64,000 nucleotides of DNA, from positions 17,632,001 through 17,696,000 of the forward strand of contig NC_079489.1 in assembly GCF_020520425.1 (NCBI RefSeq). Reading direction: 5' to 3'. The stretch's first letter is position 1; every line of letters begins with the position of its first letter. This document shows positions 1 to 12,110 of this stretch, piece by piece. The position numbers and the translations under genes are program-made. Below the pieces are notes generated by a model. It was not told the DNA's origin. It was given only the letters and a program-made list of their open reading frames with translations, and did no database searches. Source of the DNA: Spinacia oleracea (Eukaryota > Streptophyta > Magnoliopsida > Caryophyllales > Amaranthaceae).

Positions 1-1372
1 AGTCAATATGCTTGATTAAAACAAACAACTCTTTAAAGAACTTTACTAGGTTCAAATCAAACCCTTGATTTGAGTTCCATTAAATCTTTGGCATTGTTGC
101 TTAGACCATATCAACAAGTTAACATTCATAAGCTCTATTTTGATGGACTTTTGAAAGTTGGTTGATTTCTAGATCAACTTAAGACAAGCTAGTCTTACTT
201 GTTGAAAGTAACAAAGAATATGAACTATTGTTAGAACGCCTAGACGATAGAGTTCAAAGCTAAAGAAAGGTTTTATGACTTTATTATTTCACATGGATTT
301 GAGTGAATATAGGTTTATTTACTCAAATGTGATATAAGTTGAATCTGTTTGACTAGTTCAAAGATTCAGAAATATAAAATCCACTTGGCAAGAAATCATA
401 AAGATCTAGGCTAGATCATGTTGATGATTACTTGAGACCAAATATGATCGTCAATGATTGTGTGTTCACAATCTAGGTCCATAAGATATGGCATATCTAC
501 GTTGGAATGATCGAAGTCAATTAGTACTTGATTCGATCAATGATGAATCATAAAGACTTTTCCTATAATTTCTAAAACAAAATGCTCAACTACCACCAAA
601 CTAAACCAAATTCGTCAAAGCTATTTCAGGATATCTTTTCAATTATATATATCTAAAGAGTTGCTAAACTCAGTGGGAGCTTAGTGTTTGTTATTCAACA
701 AACTAAGGCCCAAGTCTAGATATATGTTTCATTGTGATTTATTCAAATGAGACACAAGGGTATTGTTTCTACCACGAATTTTTTGAGAACATAATGTTTG
801 TTTGCTCGAAATAATGTCCTTTTGGAGATTCGTTTCCAAAATGACAAGTGGGAGAAAATAGACCTCGAAAGTTTTCGAGGCGAACAACAAACATAAAACG
901 GACATTCCGGAGGCTTTTCGAAGCGCTTCAGAAAAATCCGAACTTATTCTTTAAGGACGTTAGAAGTGGCTTTAAAGAATAGATATCTCTTAGAAGACTT
1001 TACGAGTGCTTCAAGGAGAACAGAATATTCAAAGGACTTTCAAGTGGCTATTGATATTCTATTTGTTTGATGTTCTATACCCAAGTAGGCATAGAATTCA
1101 AGTCACTGAAACTATGAGATTCTTCTATTAGATAGTGAAGAAACATAGAGATCAGGTCAATGAAGCTATGAGATTCTTCTATTAAATAGTGAAGAAACCT
1201 ACAACTTGCAGTCAAACTATTATCATGTAGATTAATGAGTTTGTGACTTGTAAGAAAGCTATGACGAAACCTAGATTCCCTAAAATGGTTAGAGGCCATA
1301 TATAGACTCAAATGTTTTAAATGGTTAGAGGCCATAAAACATACTCAATGTTTTGATGACAAAATTGAAATT

Positions 1373-1740
1373 TTGTTGATTTGCAAGAATGGGTTCACAC
1401 CTATTGGTTGCAAGTTTGTTTTAAGGATAAAAACCATCAAACATGGAATTGTGTTCACACACAAAGCTAGATTAGTTGCTAAAGGTTACAAGCAAATTCA
1501 TGGTGTAAATTGTGTTGAAACCTCATGCATAATCGTAATGCTCAAGTCTATAATTCAAGCAATGATTGCATATTGGTACATATAGCAATTGGATGACAAA
1601 ACGTATTCCTCAATCAAATGTTGGAATAAACTATGTACATGGTATGTCATAGGATTTGTGGATCCAAATAAATGCTTGAAAAGGAAAGCTAGCTTATGAA
1701 ATCTAAGTACAGATTTAAGCAAGCAATTGGGAATTAGAAA
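1373..1740 (+). pseudogene. copia reverse transcriptase fragment
   Basis: The 70-codon open stretch holds the conserved copia RT entry motif (KARLVAKGY followed by an E-T-type block and MLKSI). Reading on past its stop gives remnants of the next conserved blocks in more than one frame. Stops and frameshifts make it non-functional. The family is clear; the exact lineage is not. Confidence 0.75.
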
Positions 1741-3907
1741 TGTATTTTAGTGAAGCTAATAAGTATTTTAGTTTCATAAAATGTACATGATTCTTATAGA
1801 TATATAAGAAGTTTAGTGGGAGTACATAAAACTTAATTGGTCCTATGTGTATCACACACATATCTCTCTATTGTGAAATAACATTCAAATGCTAATGACT
1901 TAGATTTGAAATAATTCATCAGTGATGGACCATGGCGAAACTTAGTACATACTGGGTATTAAGATCTATTTACAAAAATCTTATGATATTGTTTTGGATT
2001 AAGTAATGGCATTTACTAAATCAAACACGAAAGTCTCCATTGGAGATATTCGACCCATGTGAATAAATCTAAGTAAAGGATGTTTGAACTATGTATAAGC
2101 ATTTACTAAGTTAAACATCAAAGAGTCTAAATGAGATTCTTAACCTATATTATATGTCAAAGAATTTAGCTGGATTCAGTATCTACTAGAATTGAATGAG
2201 CTAAAGTTACATGAATAGAATTCAATTGGGAATTATTCTGCAAAAGAATTTATCATGTATGATATAATATGAGGATCGCCAAAAACGTATCGTATGACTT
2301 TAGCCATGACGAACATATACAAATCTCTATTGATCTAAGTGAAGATCAACTAGATTGAGACCAAGAATACTTATGGTACTTGAAAAGGTACATAGGAATA
2401 GTTCTTGATTCAAGGAAATAAAGATATGCTAAATATTGATGCTACACGCAGAAACACTGGCAAAGGATCAAGCAAGACCCCTTTGGAGTTAACCATTGAT
2501 AAGGACGAGCTATAGAGCATCGTGTTTTGAAATGGCAACATGGATTGGAGACCATGAGTTGTTGCGTGGGAAATTAAAATAATAATTTCTATGTTCTAAG
2601 ATATAGTTGGAGAGTCTTCCACATATCTATGAACTGCTTGGATAGGTAAATCCAAACAAAGCATCACTAGCAACCTATACAGTTGAAGTAAAAGTGATTA
2701 TTGCCTAAGAAGCAATAAAACAGGGTTGTTTAAAGTTCTTCACTGAACTTGGGTAGATCACCTATCTGCTGGCTTGATGGTTCTTCGTTGAAAAATGCGT
2801 AGAACCACTCTTGAAGCAAGAAAAACGTCTGCTAACTTGATGGTTCTTCATTGCAAAGTGAGTAAAACCACCATCGAAGTAAGAAAGACTAGATCACATA
2901 ATAAACAAACTCGAAAAGATCTTATCATCATATCTCGAAGAACATTCGATGAAAAGGATATTAAGATTGGCAAAGCATGATAACTAAACCTATGCAACAA
3001 GTGAGAAGCAACACTCACATTGTAGCACTGGAAATCAAGCATAGCTTTGAAATTCCATGAATTGTTTTAGAAGATGGGTTTGAGGCCCATGGTTATAAAA
3101 CATTGGGGTTGAACATTTATCATATATGAAATGTATTTTCATATTCCATTTAATCTTGGTTTAGTATTAAATGATGAGTCCCTTCAACTTGACGATATAT
3201 TCAAGATAGACTGTCAGGACCAGTCCTGTGACTAAGAAATGTCTATCAAGTGAACTTGAATGTCAAAGGTTGAAAATGGTCCCTAATCGGAGTTTTCTAT
3301 AAAATTGGACGCATAGAAAACGTTAGACGATTAGAATGCAAGATGACTAGTAGTTCTGTTTCTTGAACTATGTGGACATGGCAATGTCATAATCATTTGC
3401 ATAGATACTTACTTTGGGAAGACTAGTATCGGACAAGACCTATGAAACTTTACTGTAAGAGATGAAAGTCTGTCATAAGTAAATTTCATTAAATTATTAG
3501 ACACTAAATCCTCAATACCTGAGTGATTTGAGATTACTTGTTTGAGAACTGGTTGCTTTGACGTTGACCAACCGTCGCACCGTAAAAGGAGGCTATAAAG
3601 GCAACGCTCAGGTAATCACCTATCAAACGAAGTCTAATCTCAAGATCGCAAGATTGGGATTGTCCTCCCATAAATCGGGATGAGATGCTTAAAAGTTGTA
3701 CAAGGCCACTCGGAGAGCTAGAAACTGTGAAATGCATGGCCGTGCTCGGATGAATCATAGGCTATGATTATCTGTTTATTTGATCAGTTGAACTCTGAAA
3801 CCGAGGAACACCTCTGGACATAATAAGGATGACAACTCTTACCTTATGTTCAAGAGCAAGCATCGAGCGACAAAGGAATTAGGAAATGCACACTTGTCCC
3901 TAAGGAC

Positions 3908-3917
3908 AAGTGGGAGA
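3908..3917 (+). other. polypurine tract of copia element
   Basis: Purine run aagtgggaga lies immediately before the TG that opens the LTR, the usual plus-strand primer position in LTR retrotransposons. It shows that the downstream repeat is the 3' LTR. Confidence 0.7.
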
Positions 3918-4220
3918 CTGAAGGAAATAATGCCCTTGGTCCAAGTATGCATTCTATGTTAAGTCTAATAAATGCGGTTCAGTATTAATTAACAAGTTAA
4001 TAATTCAGTGAGATCAAGTGAGCTGAATGCCTAGCTAGAGGCCGCTTCAGTTCAAGTGGAATTAATGATATTAATCCACAGCTTACTCTTGACTGAACCC
4101 GTAGGGTCACACAAATAGTACGTAAACGGATCAAGTATTTAATGGCATTAAATACTCCATCTATGAATATTCGGAACCGACGGATCTTGGTTTCAGTGGG
4201 AGCTAAGATCGTCACAGGCA

Positions 4221-4560
4221 AGAAATGAATACTCCGGAAACGATGATATTGCCGGAAACGGAAATATGGATCGTATCGGAAATATGAATATTATCCAAGT
4301 CGTAGATGTTGCCGGAAACGGAAACATGGTACGTATCGGAAAATATTATTGGAAATGGAAATATTACCAGAATCGGAAATATTGCCGGAAACGGAAATAT
4401 TGTCAGAATCGGAAATATTGCCGGAATCAGAAAATAATTCCGGAAACGGAAATATTAAATATTTGTTCGAAACGGAAATTAATTCCGGAATCGGAAATAT
4501 TAAATATTGTTCGTATCGGAAATAGATTCCGGAAATGGAAATTTAATCGGAAGCGTATCG
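4221..4560 (+). repeat. degenerate CGGAAAY(nn) tandem array in LTR
   Basis: Repeated cggaaatatt / ccggaaacgg words occur dozens of times with irregular spacing inside the LTR U3. Such arrays in U3 can act as enhancer-like repeats; that role is inference. Open frames across it are by-products of the repeat. Confidence 0.75.
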
Positions 4561-4933
4561 TACGAATTAGCATCGGACGAGGCTTGCCGGACGAAGGCCC
4601 AGCACGAAGCCGGGGCCATCGCCCAGCAAGCGTGCGCGCCACAAGCCCAGCCAAGGCAGCGCCCAGGCCTACCGCAAGGCAGGCCCAGCGCGCGCCAAGG
4701 GCCACGGCTGCGTGGGCCGTGCTGCGCGGGCTGCTGCTCGCACGCGCATGGGCAGCCCTTGTGGCCGCCGTGTGTGTGTGAGTTTGTGCTCATGCATGAT
4801 TCCTGAATATGCAAGAGTCAGTGTATGATTAAATGTCTATTCCTAATTGGATAAATTAATTAAATAGAATTCATGTAGGATTCTAATTCCAATTAATTCG
4901 CATCCTACTAGGATTACGATTCCTTTTCCATAA

Positions 4934-4947
4934 CTCTATAAATAAAG
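4934..4947 (+). promoter_or_regulatory. LTR TATA box
   Basis: The word tctataaataaagg lies in the second half of the LTR, about 370 bp before its 3' end, matching the usual plant LTR promoter position. No experimental support. Confidence 0.5.
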
Positions 4948-5303
4948 GCCTAGGGGTCATAATTTATACACAAGTTTCAAAGTATTCAAAAGTGAGTTTT
5001 TTGAGAGAAAATTCAAACACCCATCTTGCCCCAAAAGTGCCGAATTTTCTGAGTACCTTAAGGGCGATTCTAGTTGGTCAATCTTAAGGCGGATCCGGAC
5101 GTGCTGTGGACTTTCTACGGAGGGACGACACTTGGAGTCCTAAAAGACTTGTTCTTGTTCGGTTCGGGCGCAGCTAGGGAAGGCACGCAACAAAGAGTAT
5201 GCATCTAAACTATGCTAAATGATTATGTGTAAATAATATGTTTCCTGGGTTAATGGTTGTTTCCGCATGATCTATGTAATGTCATATGTATCATAACCTA
5301 ACA

Positions 5304-5428
5304 AAGTTGAGTCTTAGTTTTTCAAGATTTTAAGTCTTAAGACTTGGTGCTGATGTTGCTCTACATAAACATTTTAAATATTAAGAACACATTGAAAAAC
5401 TCGTGCATCGCACGAGCTTCAACACTAG
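5304..5428 (+). mobile_element. Helitron 3' terminus
   Basis: Terminal hairpin ctcgtgc-atc-gcacgag (5400-5416) is followed 9 bases later by CTAG (5425-5428) and then T, the standard 3' end of a plant Helitron. The copia LTR ends 97 bases upstream of the hairpin, so the retroelement appears to have landed inside this Helitron. The 5' end is left of the window. Confidence 0.7.
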
Positions 5429-5640
5429 TATATATATATAAAGGGGAGTTTTTTGGAGAGCATTTGGAGCGCCATGTAGGATTTCCACGTCATCAAAGAA
5501 TAATATATTTCAGATGTTTAAAATAAAATAAAATAAATAATAAGAGATGAAGCTTGCGGTAAGGAGATACCGAAAATAAAAGTTTTCACATGGCCTCTCC
5601 TACCCCCGAGGGGGAATTAGGGGGGATAACGTCCTCATTT
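5429..5640 (+). mobile_element. Helitron 5' region, truncated by insertion
   Basis: The word tatatatatataaaggggag followed by ...gagcatttggagcgccatgtagg is the 5' start of the family also seen at 9111, 11421 and about 28757. It abuts the CTAG of another Helitron, so its first bases (TCTAA in the family) should lie beyond the inserted Helitron to the left. I did not find its 3' terminus. Confidence 0.55.
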
Positions 5641-7759
5641 GCTGCTCCTGTGCTCTTTTTCCTACGCCTCCTCCTGATGCTCTTGGTGAGAGGAAAACAA
5701 GAAATATGACCTTAAATAGTATAATTTCTGAAGAAGTTGTACTATTTTTGGCCTAAATACCCAAGAAACTGAAACCCCAGAAGAGGATGGTGAAGAAAAA
5801 GGAGAAAAGAAAAAGATGAGCGACCACTAATCACACTTGGTTGAAGCTAAGTAGATTTTAAAAAATAGTATCTTACCATGTGTATTAGTCAAAATAGTTG
5901 TTACTATTAATGAACGAAAGGAGAAGAAAACATCATAATCTTCGAAATAAGTCACTTTTTCACAAAATTATCGATATATCGTCCATGTCAGCAAAAAAAG
6001 TCGGTATTCTTTTTAATGAATCGACACAAAATTGCAAACTCAATTAGTGGTTTACTTTAGATAAATGACCAATTGGGTGGGTAATTATGAGTTAATGAGT
6101 CTCTAGCTGACTCAGTTGAGGACTTATGTACAAAGACATGTCTATTTCCACGATAATTGACGACTTCTCCATTTCATCTCCAATTAAATTGGTTGTTTTT
6201 GTTATTGAACGGGAAAAAAATTACAAATTTTTATGTGAATTTTATGAAAAGGGCGTGTTTCAAAATAAATTCTTCTAGCACTTTAGCCAAAAAAATCGGT
6301 ATTAGAACCAAGGAGAGCGCCGCATAAGTCTAATTGGAGTTACTTATCATATTTAAATAAAACGCTAGTATAAAATAGAGTGAGATCTTATTTTATGCCC
6401 GTACTTATTTAAAAGTGTTAATAAGCGAAATGACCATCATATCCTTCAACAACTTCTCTTTGTCTTAACTTGCAAACAATTTCGGCCCCAACACTCTTGC
6501 CAGTCTCACAACCATCCCCTATCAACATTCCACATCACATCCCACCATAACTCTCCTACCAAACACCTCTTCGTCTCTTCCCAACACCAAAAAAAAAAGG
6601 GAACATTTTACATGATGACCTCATGGTTTGGAAAATTCTATTCAGTGAAAATAAAACAATGCATTCTCGATCAAAAGTGGTCATGTAGTATTGTTTATCA
6701 CACTAAGTTCCCCTTATTTGTTAGCTTTATAGCTAACACATCTACAATGTGCCATCATATGTTGAATTTGTGGCTAATTAACCTATTTTCCTTTATATTG
6801 TCTTTCTAAATTAAACTCATCTTGCTCTTTTTTCCACGGCCTAATCTAATCACAAGTCCACAACCACTAGAGCCATTGTCTCACGTACCACTCGCCTTCT
6901 GAACCATCAAGCACAAACTCAACGACCTCAAACTTATTCGTTTACGCCGAATCCACGATCTTCGTCGTTGGCTTCACCTCCCTAAACTTCAAATAAGATC
7001 TACTGGAAACCTTCGACAATAATATCTGAAATCCCCTTCTCTACCTCCGTCTTAAACTTTGAGAAAATGGCATCGAAATCATGTCAAAATTAAAATCGGT
7101 GTTCTTCTCTTCCTTAATCAAGCTAGATTTCATATTATACGGGATAGAAAATGAAGTTTGTGAGGAGAATTTCATAATATTGTGTATGGCCACTTAAAGA
7201 AGATATTAATGTTCAATGAGTTGTGAATATTTTGTGTCATATTAAAACGTACTCATGTTCATCACAGTAATAACAGAAATTATTATACTAATTAAAATAA
7301 AATTTAAGCCATTATTAACAAAATTATTGTTATTAAAATTGAAATTAATACCAACTGGTTAAAGTTCACTGAACATGTGGCTTCTGATAAACTCGAGGAC
7401 TGGTCATTCATTGCACGAAAGCCATGTTGAAGCCTAACAACATAGTGTTTTATGAGGAGAGAGAATTTATTATATGTGATTATGTGGTAGTTTAAAACCC
7501 TAATAAAGGCACATAATATAATAAGTTGAATGACAATGCCACTTTAAACAATAGAACTTTTTTATTTCCACTGTATAGAATTTCCTAGGAGGCCACCATG
7601 TAAAATTTCCCAAAAAATAACTATCATGCATCCTCCTTAGTTAGACACGAAGAGATAATTGTAACTTTGCGAAGGTACACACCTCTTATACGTTTTGGGC
7701 CCGTGATCTGTCCGGACAATCATTTGAAACTTATGATACAATAAAGCATTAGTGGTTCA
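5641..7759. other. AT-rich intergenic sequence, no gene seen
   Basis: No open frame with recognisable content and no clear splice pattern. One short frame at 6612-6809 has no recognisable homology. The stretch is probably old, eroded transposon sequence, including the body of the Helitron starting at 5429. Confidence 0.5.
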
Positions 7760-8170
7760 TGTAATACCCCAGATTTTTAAAAACTCGATTAATTATGCTT
7801 AAATCGTTTTAAATCCTAAGTTCGAACTTTAATTTGATCAATGAAAATTGTATTTAACTTAAATTTTTTTAATTTTAATGATAAGATTATTTTCCAAATT
7901 TTATAATTTAATTAGGAAAGTACGTACTTTTGAATAAAATAACAACTTTTTTCGGATTCTAGCCCAATTAGAGGAATAAAATTCTGGAATTTCTTCTAAC
8001 TTTATATTTACTGAAATGCCTTTATTTCACCTAAAGAAAACAAAGTCAATTTCTTCTTCTTCCTCCTTCTCCTTCACGCCCCAATTTCCAAGGAAGTCAA
8101 AGTCTTCTTTCCAAATGTCATCACCCATTTCCATCTTGTTTGACTCAGCAATGTAAGCATTGTAAGTAGA
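7760..8170 (+). mobile_element. LTR-like remnant starting TGTAATACCCC
   Basis: The sequence opens TGTAATACCCCAGATTTTT, a common 5' end of plant Ty3/gypsy-type LTRs, and continues with the AT-rich then CT-rich texture expected of an LTR. The mirror-image end (GTATTACA) occurs at 59508-59515 in another copy. No matching 3' end or coding region is seen here, so the end coordinate is a guess. Confidence 0.35.
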
Positions 8171-8599
8171 CACTAATCAATATTGAAATTTCGGACTTAG
8201 TCACCACATTCTTAATCCTTTTTTACATTTGTCAATTCAAAAACTTGAACATGAGTCGATGCATACGTCAATGAACACCCCTTCCTGCTATAAATAACTT
8301 CTTAACTAGACAACCATCCATTTCAGTTTTAATCATTAAACCATGGATTTTTCTCACCTTTTTACGAGGAAGTCTTTGTCACAAGTGACTTATGTTCATA
8401 TTGGACACAAGTGAGTACCAATACAGAATTTGGAGTATCAATACAGAATAAGTTAGTACCAATACAAATTATGTGAATAACAATAATAACACATATGACT
8501 TATATTGGTGGTATTTCTAAGCAATTTTGCATTTTGATACTAACATATTATGTGTTGGTACTCAAGATGATTGTATTTGGATCACTTGAGTCACTTGAG

Positions 8600-8998
8600 G
8601 TTTAGAAACCCTCCCTTTTTACCCCCTTTATTTCGGTTTTAAACCCCCACCACCACTGCTTGCCTCCACCTCCGCTGCCCGCTACCTCCTTATTCCGACA
8701 CATTTCTGCTATTTCTGTGACCAATACACACGAGCACCATGTCTAAATTGTATTCCGTCGCCGAAACAGTAACTTGAACTCAACCCATACTCCCTCTTTT
8801 CTTCCTCCTCGACATGTCGCCGCTCCAACCAGCAACCACGATCGCAACCCCCTTTTCGACGATGTGGTGATTCCATTACTCGTGGTCGGCCAGCACCACC
8901 CACACGGCTATCCGCGACCCTCCTTCCTCTTTGTTCCCTCTTCTCTATTTCACGAGACCAAAGTGGTCTTTGCAACCAATTTCCCTATTGGGATATAG
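8600..8998 (+). other. GC-richer gene-like fragment, not identified
   Basis: Base composition rises sharply and the strand is C/T-rich, like a plant 5' UTR and early coding exon. An open frame at 8774-8998 and an opposite-strand frame at 8709-8975 overlap here; neither has recognisable motifs. It could be a captured gene piece within the surrounding Helitron material. I assign no function. Confidence 0.3.
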
Positions 8999-9147
8999 TG
9001 CACCTGATTTATAAAAGTAAAAAAAATTAAATCTCTTAATTTTTGGTAAGATGCGTTACCTATGTCATATTGATTTCAGAAATAAAGTAAATATATTTTA
9101 TACAATCTAATCTAATATATATATATATAAAGGGGAGCTTTTTGGAG

Positions 9148-9631
9148 AGCATTTATAGCGTCCACGTAGGATTTCCATGTCATCACATATAAAATATTTT
9201 AGGTTTATTTTTTTAAAAAAAATAGAGTCTTGCCATGATTAAATTGGTATGATAAAGATAGATTCCAACAAAAATTTATCCTATTTCTCTTAACCCTTTT
9301 TGTATATATATATATACATCTAAACTTTACGTTCCTTTTGTTCCAAGTCGTCCGAGTTGCGAGAGTTTGCATTTTACAATTATGTGAAAAAGCATTTAGA
9401 GCGTCCACGTAGGATTTTCATGTCATCACATATAAAATATTTTAGGTTTATTTTTTTTTTAAAAATAGAGTCTTGCCATGATTAAATTGGTATGATAAAG
9501 ATAGATTCCAACAAAAATTTATCCTATTTCTCTTAACCCTTTTTGTATATATATATATACATCTAAACTTTACGTTCCTTTTGTTCCAAGTCGTCCGAGT
9601 TGCGAGAGTTTACATTTTACAATTATGTGAA
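9148..9631 (+). repeat. Tandem duplication, about 243 bp x 2
   Basis: Unit 9148-9390 is repeated at 9391-9631 with only a few differences, including an (AT)n stretch and a shared gttccaagtcgtccgagttg segment. High similarity implies a recent duplication within the Helitron 5' region. The small open frame on - at 9205-9408 is part of the duplicated sequence and not a gene. Confidence 0.85.
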
Positions 9632-9926
9632 TATGTATGTATTTTGCCAATAGTGGTACGGAGTACATTGGAGATTTGGAGGGTATGATGTTATTAGAGA
9701 ATTGGAATGGAAGGTTTTGGGAAAATAAATCTGGTAGATTTAAATGGCGTTATTGGAGGATTAGATATTACTAGATAATTGGATAAAGGTTTCGATTTTT
9801 TTCCTGAGAATCTTTTGTTCAGTTGAATGATCGTATAATGGAGTATTTGCACGTTATTATGCCATTGGATATTGTTTTGACTGTCGATGCTATCGATCTG
9901 TTACCGAGCAAATTTGATGATTCAAT

Positions 9927-10205
9927 CACTACAAGAAATTGTACTATTAACGACGGGAAATCCCGTCGCGAAAGGCCAATAATCGTTAATTAACGACGGG
10001 ATTTCCTGTCGCGGACCCGTCATAAAAGGGGGCCGTCGTTAATAGAAATCCCGTCGTAAATCCGTCGTCAACCCGTCGTAAAAGACATTTGCGACGGTTA
10101 TTCCCGTCATTGTTTGGTTGTTAGCCCCGTCGCAAAAGGCTTTTGCGACGGGATTTTTGACCCGTCGTAATTAGGTTGTCGTTAAAGATACAAATTCTTG
10201 TAGTG
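9927..10205. mobile_element. CACTA (En/Spm) MITE, 279 bp, TSD AAT
   Basis: Ends are CACTACAAGAAATTG and its inverted match CAAATTCTTGTAGTG. The flanks are direct AAT copies (9924-9926 and 10206-10208), the 3-bp duplication made by CACTA transposases. The interior is packed with cgacggg / cccgtcg words in both orientations, the expected subterminal transposase-binding repeats. It has no coding capacity. Confidence 0.9.
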
Positions 10206-10464
10206 AATGATATTCCTGAATACTATAACTCTAACAGTATCACTTTTATTATTTTAATGAAATATTTGATTTGTCCTACGGTTCACATTGTTTTTTCTTC
10301 ATCTTGATATATGGATCACATTATAGTGCGTATATATACATATCCTACAATTAATGAACAACCATGATTAATTTGATTGTACATTTTTGTGATCGTGCTA
10401 TAATTAATATAATCTCCGTGTTTTGTTCTTACAAACTTTATACTACGAATACCTTAAATTGGTA

Positions 10465-10730
10465 TTTCCTCCATTTCGTAATTATAATATGGATTTCTTA
10501 ATTGAGCGTCCTAATTTTTTTTAACATTTTTTTTGTCATTCAATTCTCTACCTTTCCATTACTACTTCGTATATTAATTAAAAATCATAAAAAAATAAGA
10601 ACATGTACTCCACTTTCTCATACAAATTAATGTACTATATTTCGGTTTTCTGTATATTATATATATTCCACTTTTTTATAAACCCTGTATTTTTTTGTCC
10701 AACAAGAGTATAATTATGAAACAGAGTGTG
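10465..10730. mobile_element. Stowaway-like MITE, TA flanks
   Basis: The left end tttcctccatttcgtaatta and the right end taattatgaaacagagtgtg are imperfect inverted repeats of the Tc1/mariner-type 'CTCC-TCCGTTTCATAATTATA' form. TA dinucleotides sit on both sides (10463-10464, 10731-10732). About 266 bp, AT-rich and non-coding. Confidence 0.5.
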
Positions 10731-11939
10731 TATAGATGAACTACGTAGTACTCCATAGATATTATCTCTGAAAAGGTTTAATTTATTGATCATGAAAAAG
10801 TGCTCGATCGATTAGTGTACTACAAATAAATTAAAAACACCTTAAAAACTAATTTTATAAATATCTTGATGCATTGATCTGATGTCGAAAAAGTTAGTTC
10901 ACTCAAAGAGATTGTTTTCCTTTTTCTCTTTTTTTTTTTGTTTTTTTATATTAGTGTAGTTTCCTTTTTGCACATGTCGTCACTTAAAATAAAATTTGAT
11001 TTATGTAACTATATAGTTTAGGATAAATAATTATGAATGAATTAAGCAATTGTAAAAACAAAGTAAATACGTTTAGGATAAAAAAATAAGATTAAACGAA
11101 TATATAAAAGATATAATATGATAAGATTAAACGAATATGTAAAAGATATAAAATGATAAATATCTTTTTTATTTTTTGCTAAAAGATAAAATCATATATA
11201 AATTAAGTTGATGGATTGAGAATAGGATGAAGAATCAAATAATACAACATAACATAAATTAACTCTTATCCTGTATTATTTGAATTTGATATTTTATAAA
11301 TACAAACCTTCTAATATTGGGCTTTAAATCAGCCAATAAAAAATTTTGACTGCAATAATATATATAAAACATAAAAAAATCAATTAAATTAACCTGTGCA
11401 TCGCACGGGCTTAAAACTAGTATATATATATAAAGGGGAGTTTTTTCAAGAGCATTGGGAGCGTCCACGTAGGAAAATCCAGTCATCAATCAAATATTAA
11501 TTATTTCAAAAAATTTAGTAAATAGATAAATATGGTAAAAAGATTAAATTTACTTCATAATATTTTAAGATAAAAAAGTAAATAGATAGAGTTTTGAGAA
11601 AAATAAAATACTGATTTATCAATTTATATAAACTCCATTTCCTTTTCATAGATCCATGTCTTCAACGGCGAAACTTTGTTCGTCCACCATATTCGTAATA
11701 GAAATAGTAGTATTTGTGGGTTTGTGGCCTCCAAGGATTCATCAATTAACTTAGGGAATTCCAATTCCTTACACATAAGGATCCAATATATAATCACCAA
11801 ATCTCGATACAAAAGTGATGGATACCCTCCTATTAATTGCTACAATTTTTATCCTCTCCCTTTATTTATTCATCATGGCAAACAACTTTTAAGATCATGT
11901 AGATTATTTGTCAATATACCGTACATTATTCAGAAAAAT

Positions 11940-12110
11940 TCAGCGCCAGATTTGTTTGTTTACAGCTGGATTAAACCCTTATCTTGCGTGATTGTGTGAG
12001 AAACAAATTACAGCGCCAGAAAATAATGGCGCTGAGGATTTGTGCGCTGGAAAGAAGTGGCGCGTACAATGCCAGCGCTAGAATTTTGTAGCGCTGGTGT
12101 TTTACTTCAC
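11940..12110. repeat. Cluster of cagcgc / gcgctg words
   Basis: Within 170 bp the words cagcgccaga, ggcgctga, gcgctgg, ccagcgct and agcgctgg recur in both orientations in an otherwise AT-rich setting. They look like subterminal repeats of a transposon, but I could not find matching terminal repeats. It lies inside the outer Helitron. Confidence 0.45.

Larger units (their letters stand above)
1..3918 (+). mobile_element. Ty1/copia retrotransposon, decayed internal region
   Basis: This stretch is the wrecked coding interior of a copia element, read on +. Around 1373-1585 the translation keeps a recognisable reverse-transcriptase block (HKARLVAKGYKQIHGVN, then MLKSI), which matches the copia RT N-terminal region. 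After a stop, 1586-1740 still reads like the following RT motifs in broken frames (QLDDKTY..., GFVDPN, KQLGIRN). No frame stays open beyond about 70 codons, so no protein is made. Position directly before a polypurine tract and an LTR makes it the 3' part of the element; gag and integrase were not recognised and the 5' LTR would lie left of the window. Confidence 0.75.
3919..5303 (+). mobile_element. copia 3' long terminal repeat
   Basis: About 1385 bp beginning TGAAGGAAATAATGCCC after the polypurine tract and ending ...CATAACCTAACA, so TG...CA ended. It contains a degenerate tandem array (4221-4560), a GC-rich block (4560-4790) and a plausible TATA box (ctataaataaagg, near 4935) followed by a typical R/U5-like region. 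The partner LTR is outside the window, so LTR identity and target duplication cannot be read. The 3' boundary is the least certain part. Confidence 0.7.
9111..11420 (+). mobile_element. Nested Helitron, 2310 bp, with TC and CTAG ends
   Basis: Starts TCTAATATATATATATATAA after A (9110). It ends with hairpin cctgtgc-atc-gcacggg (11393-11409) and CTAG (11417-11420) before T (11421), the A|T insertion rule of Helitrons. Inside are a 243-bp tandem duplication, a CACTA MITE and a Stowaway-like MITE. No helicase or Rep frame occurs, so it depends on an autonomous partner. Confidence 0.75.

Noticed and set aside
4266..4814. Protein-coding genes in the copia LTR (alanine/arginine-rich frames)
   Set aside because: Overlapping open frames on both strands follow from GC-rich and tandem repeat sequence; no domain and no start context.
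8709..8998. Host gene in the GC-richer segment
   Set aside because: Frames on both strands overlap, no motif or splice chain was found; left as unidentified fragment.
11400..11440. Head-to-tail Helitron concatemer from rolling-circle read-through
   Set aside because: The outer element's first five bases are found upstream of the inner one, so a nested A|T insertion explains the junction without a concatemer. The case at 5428 cannot be decided because its left part is outside the window.
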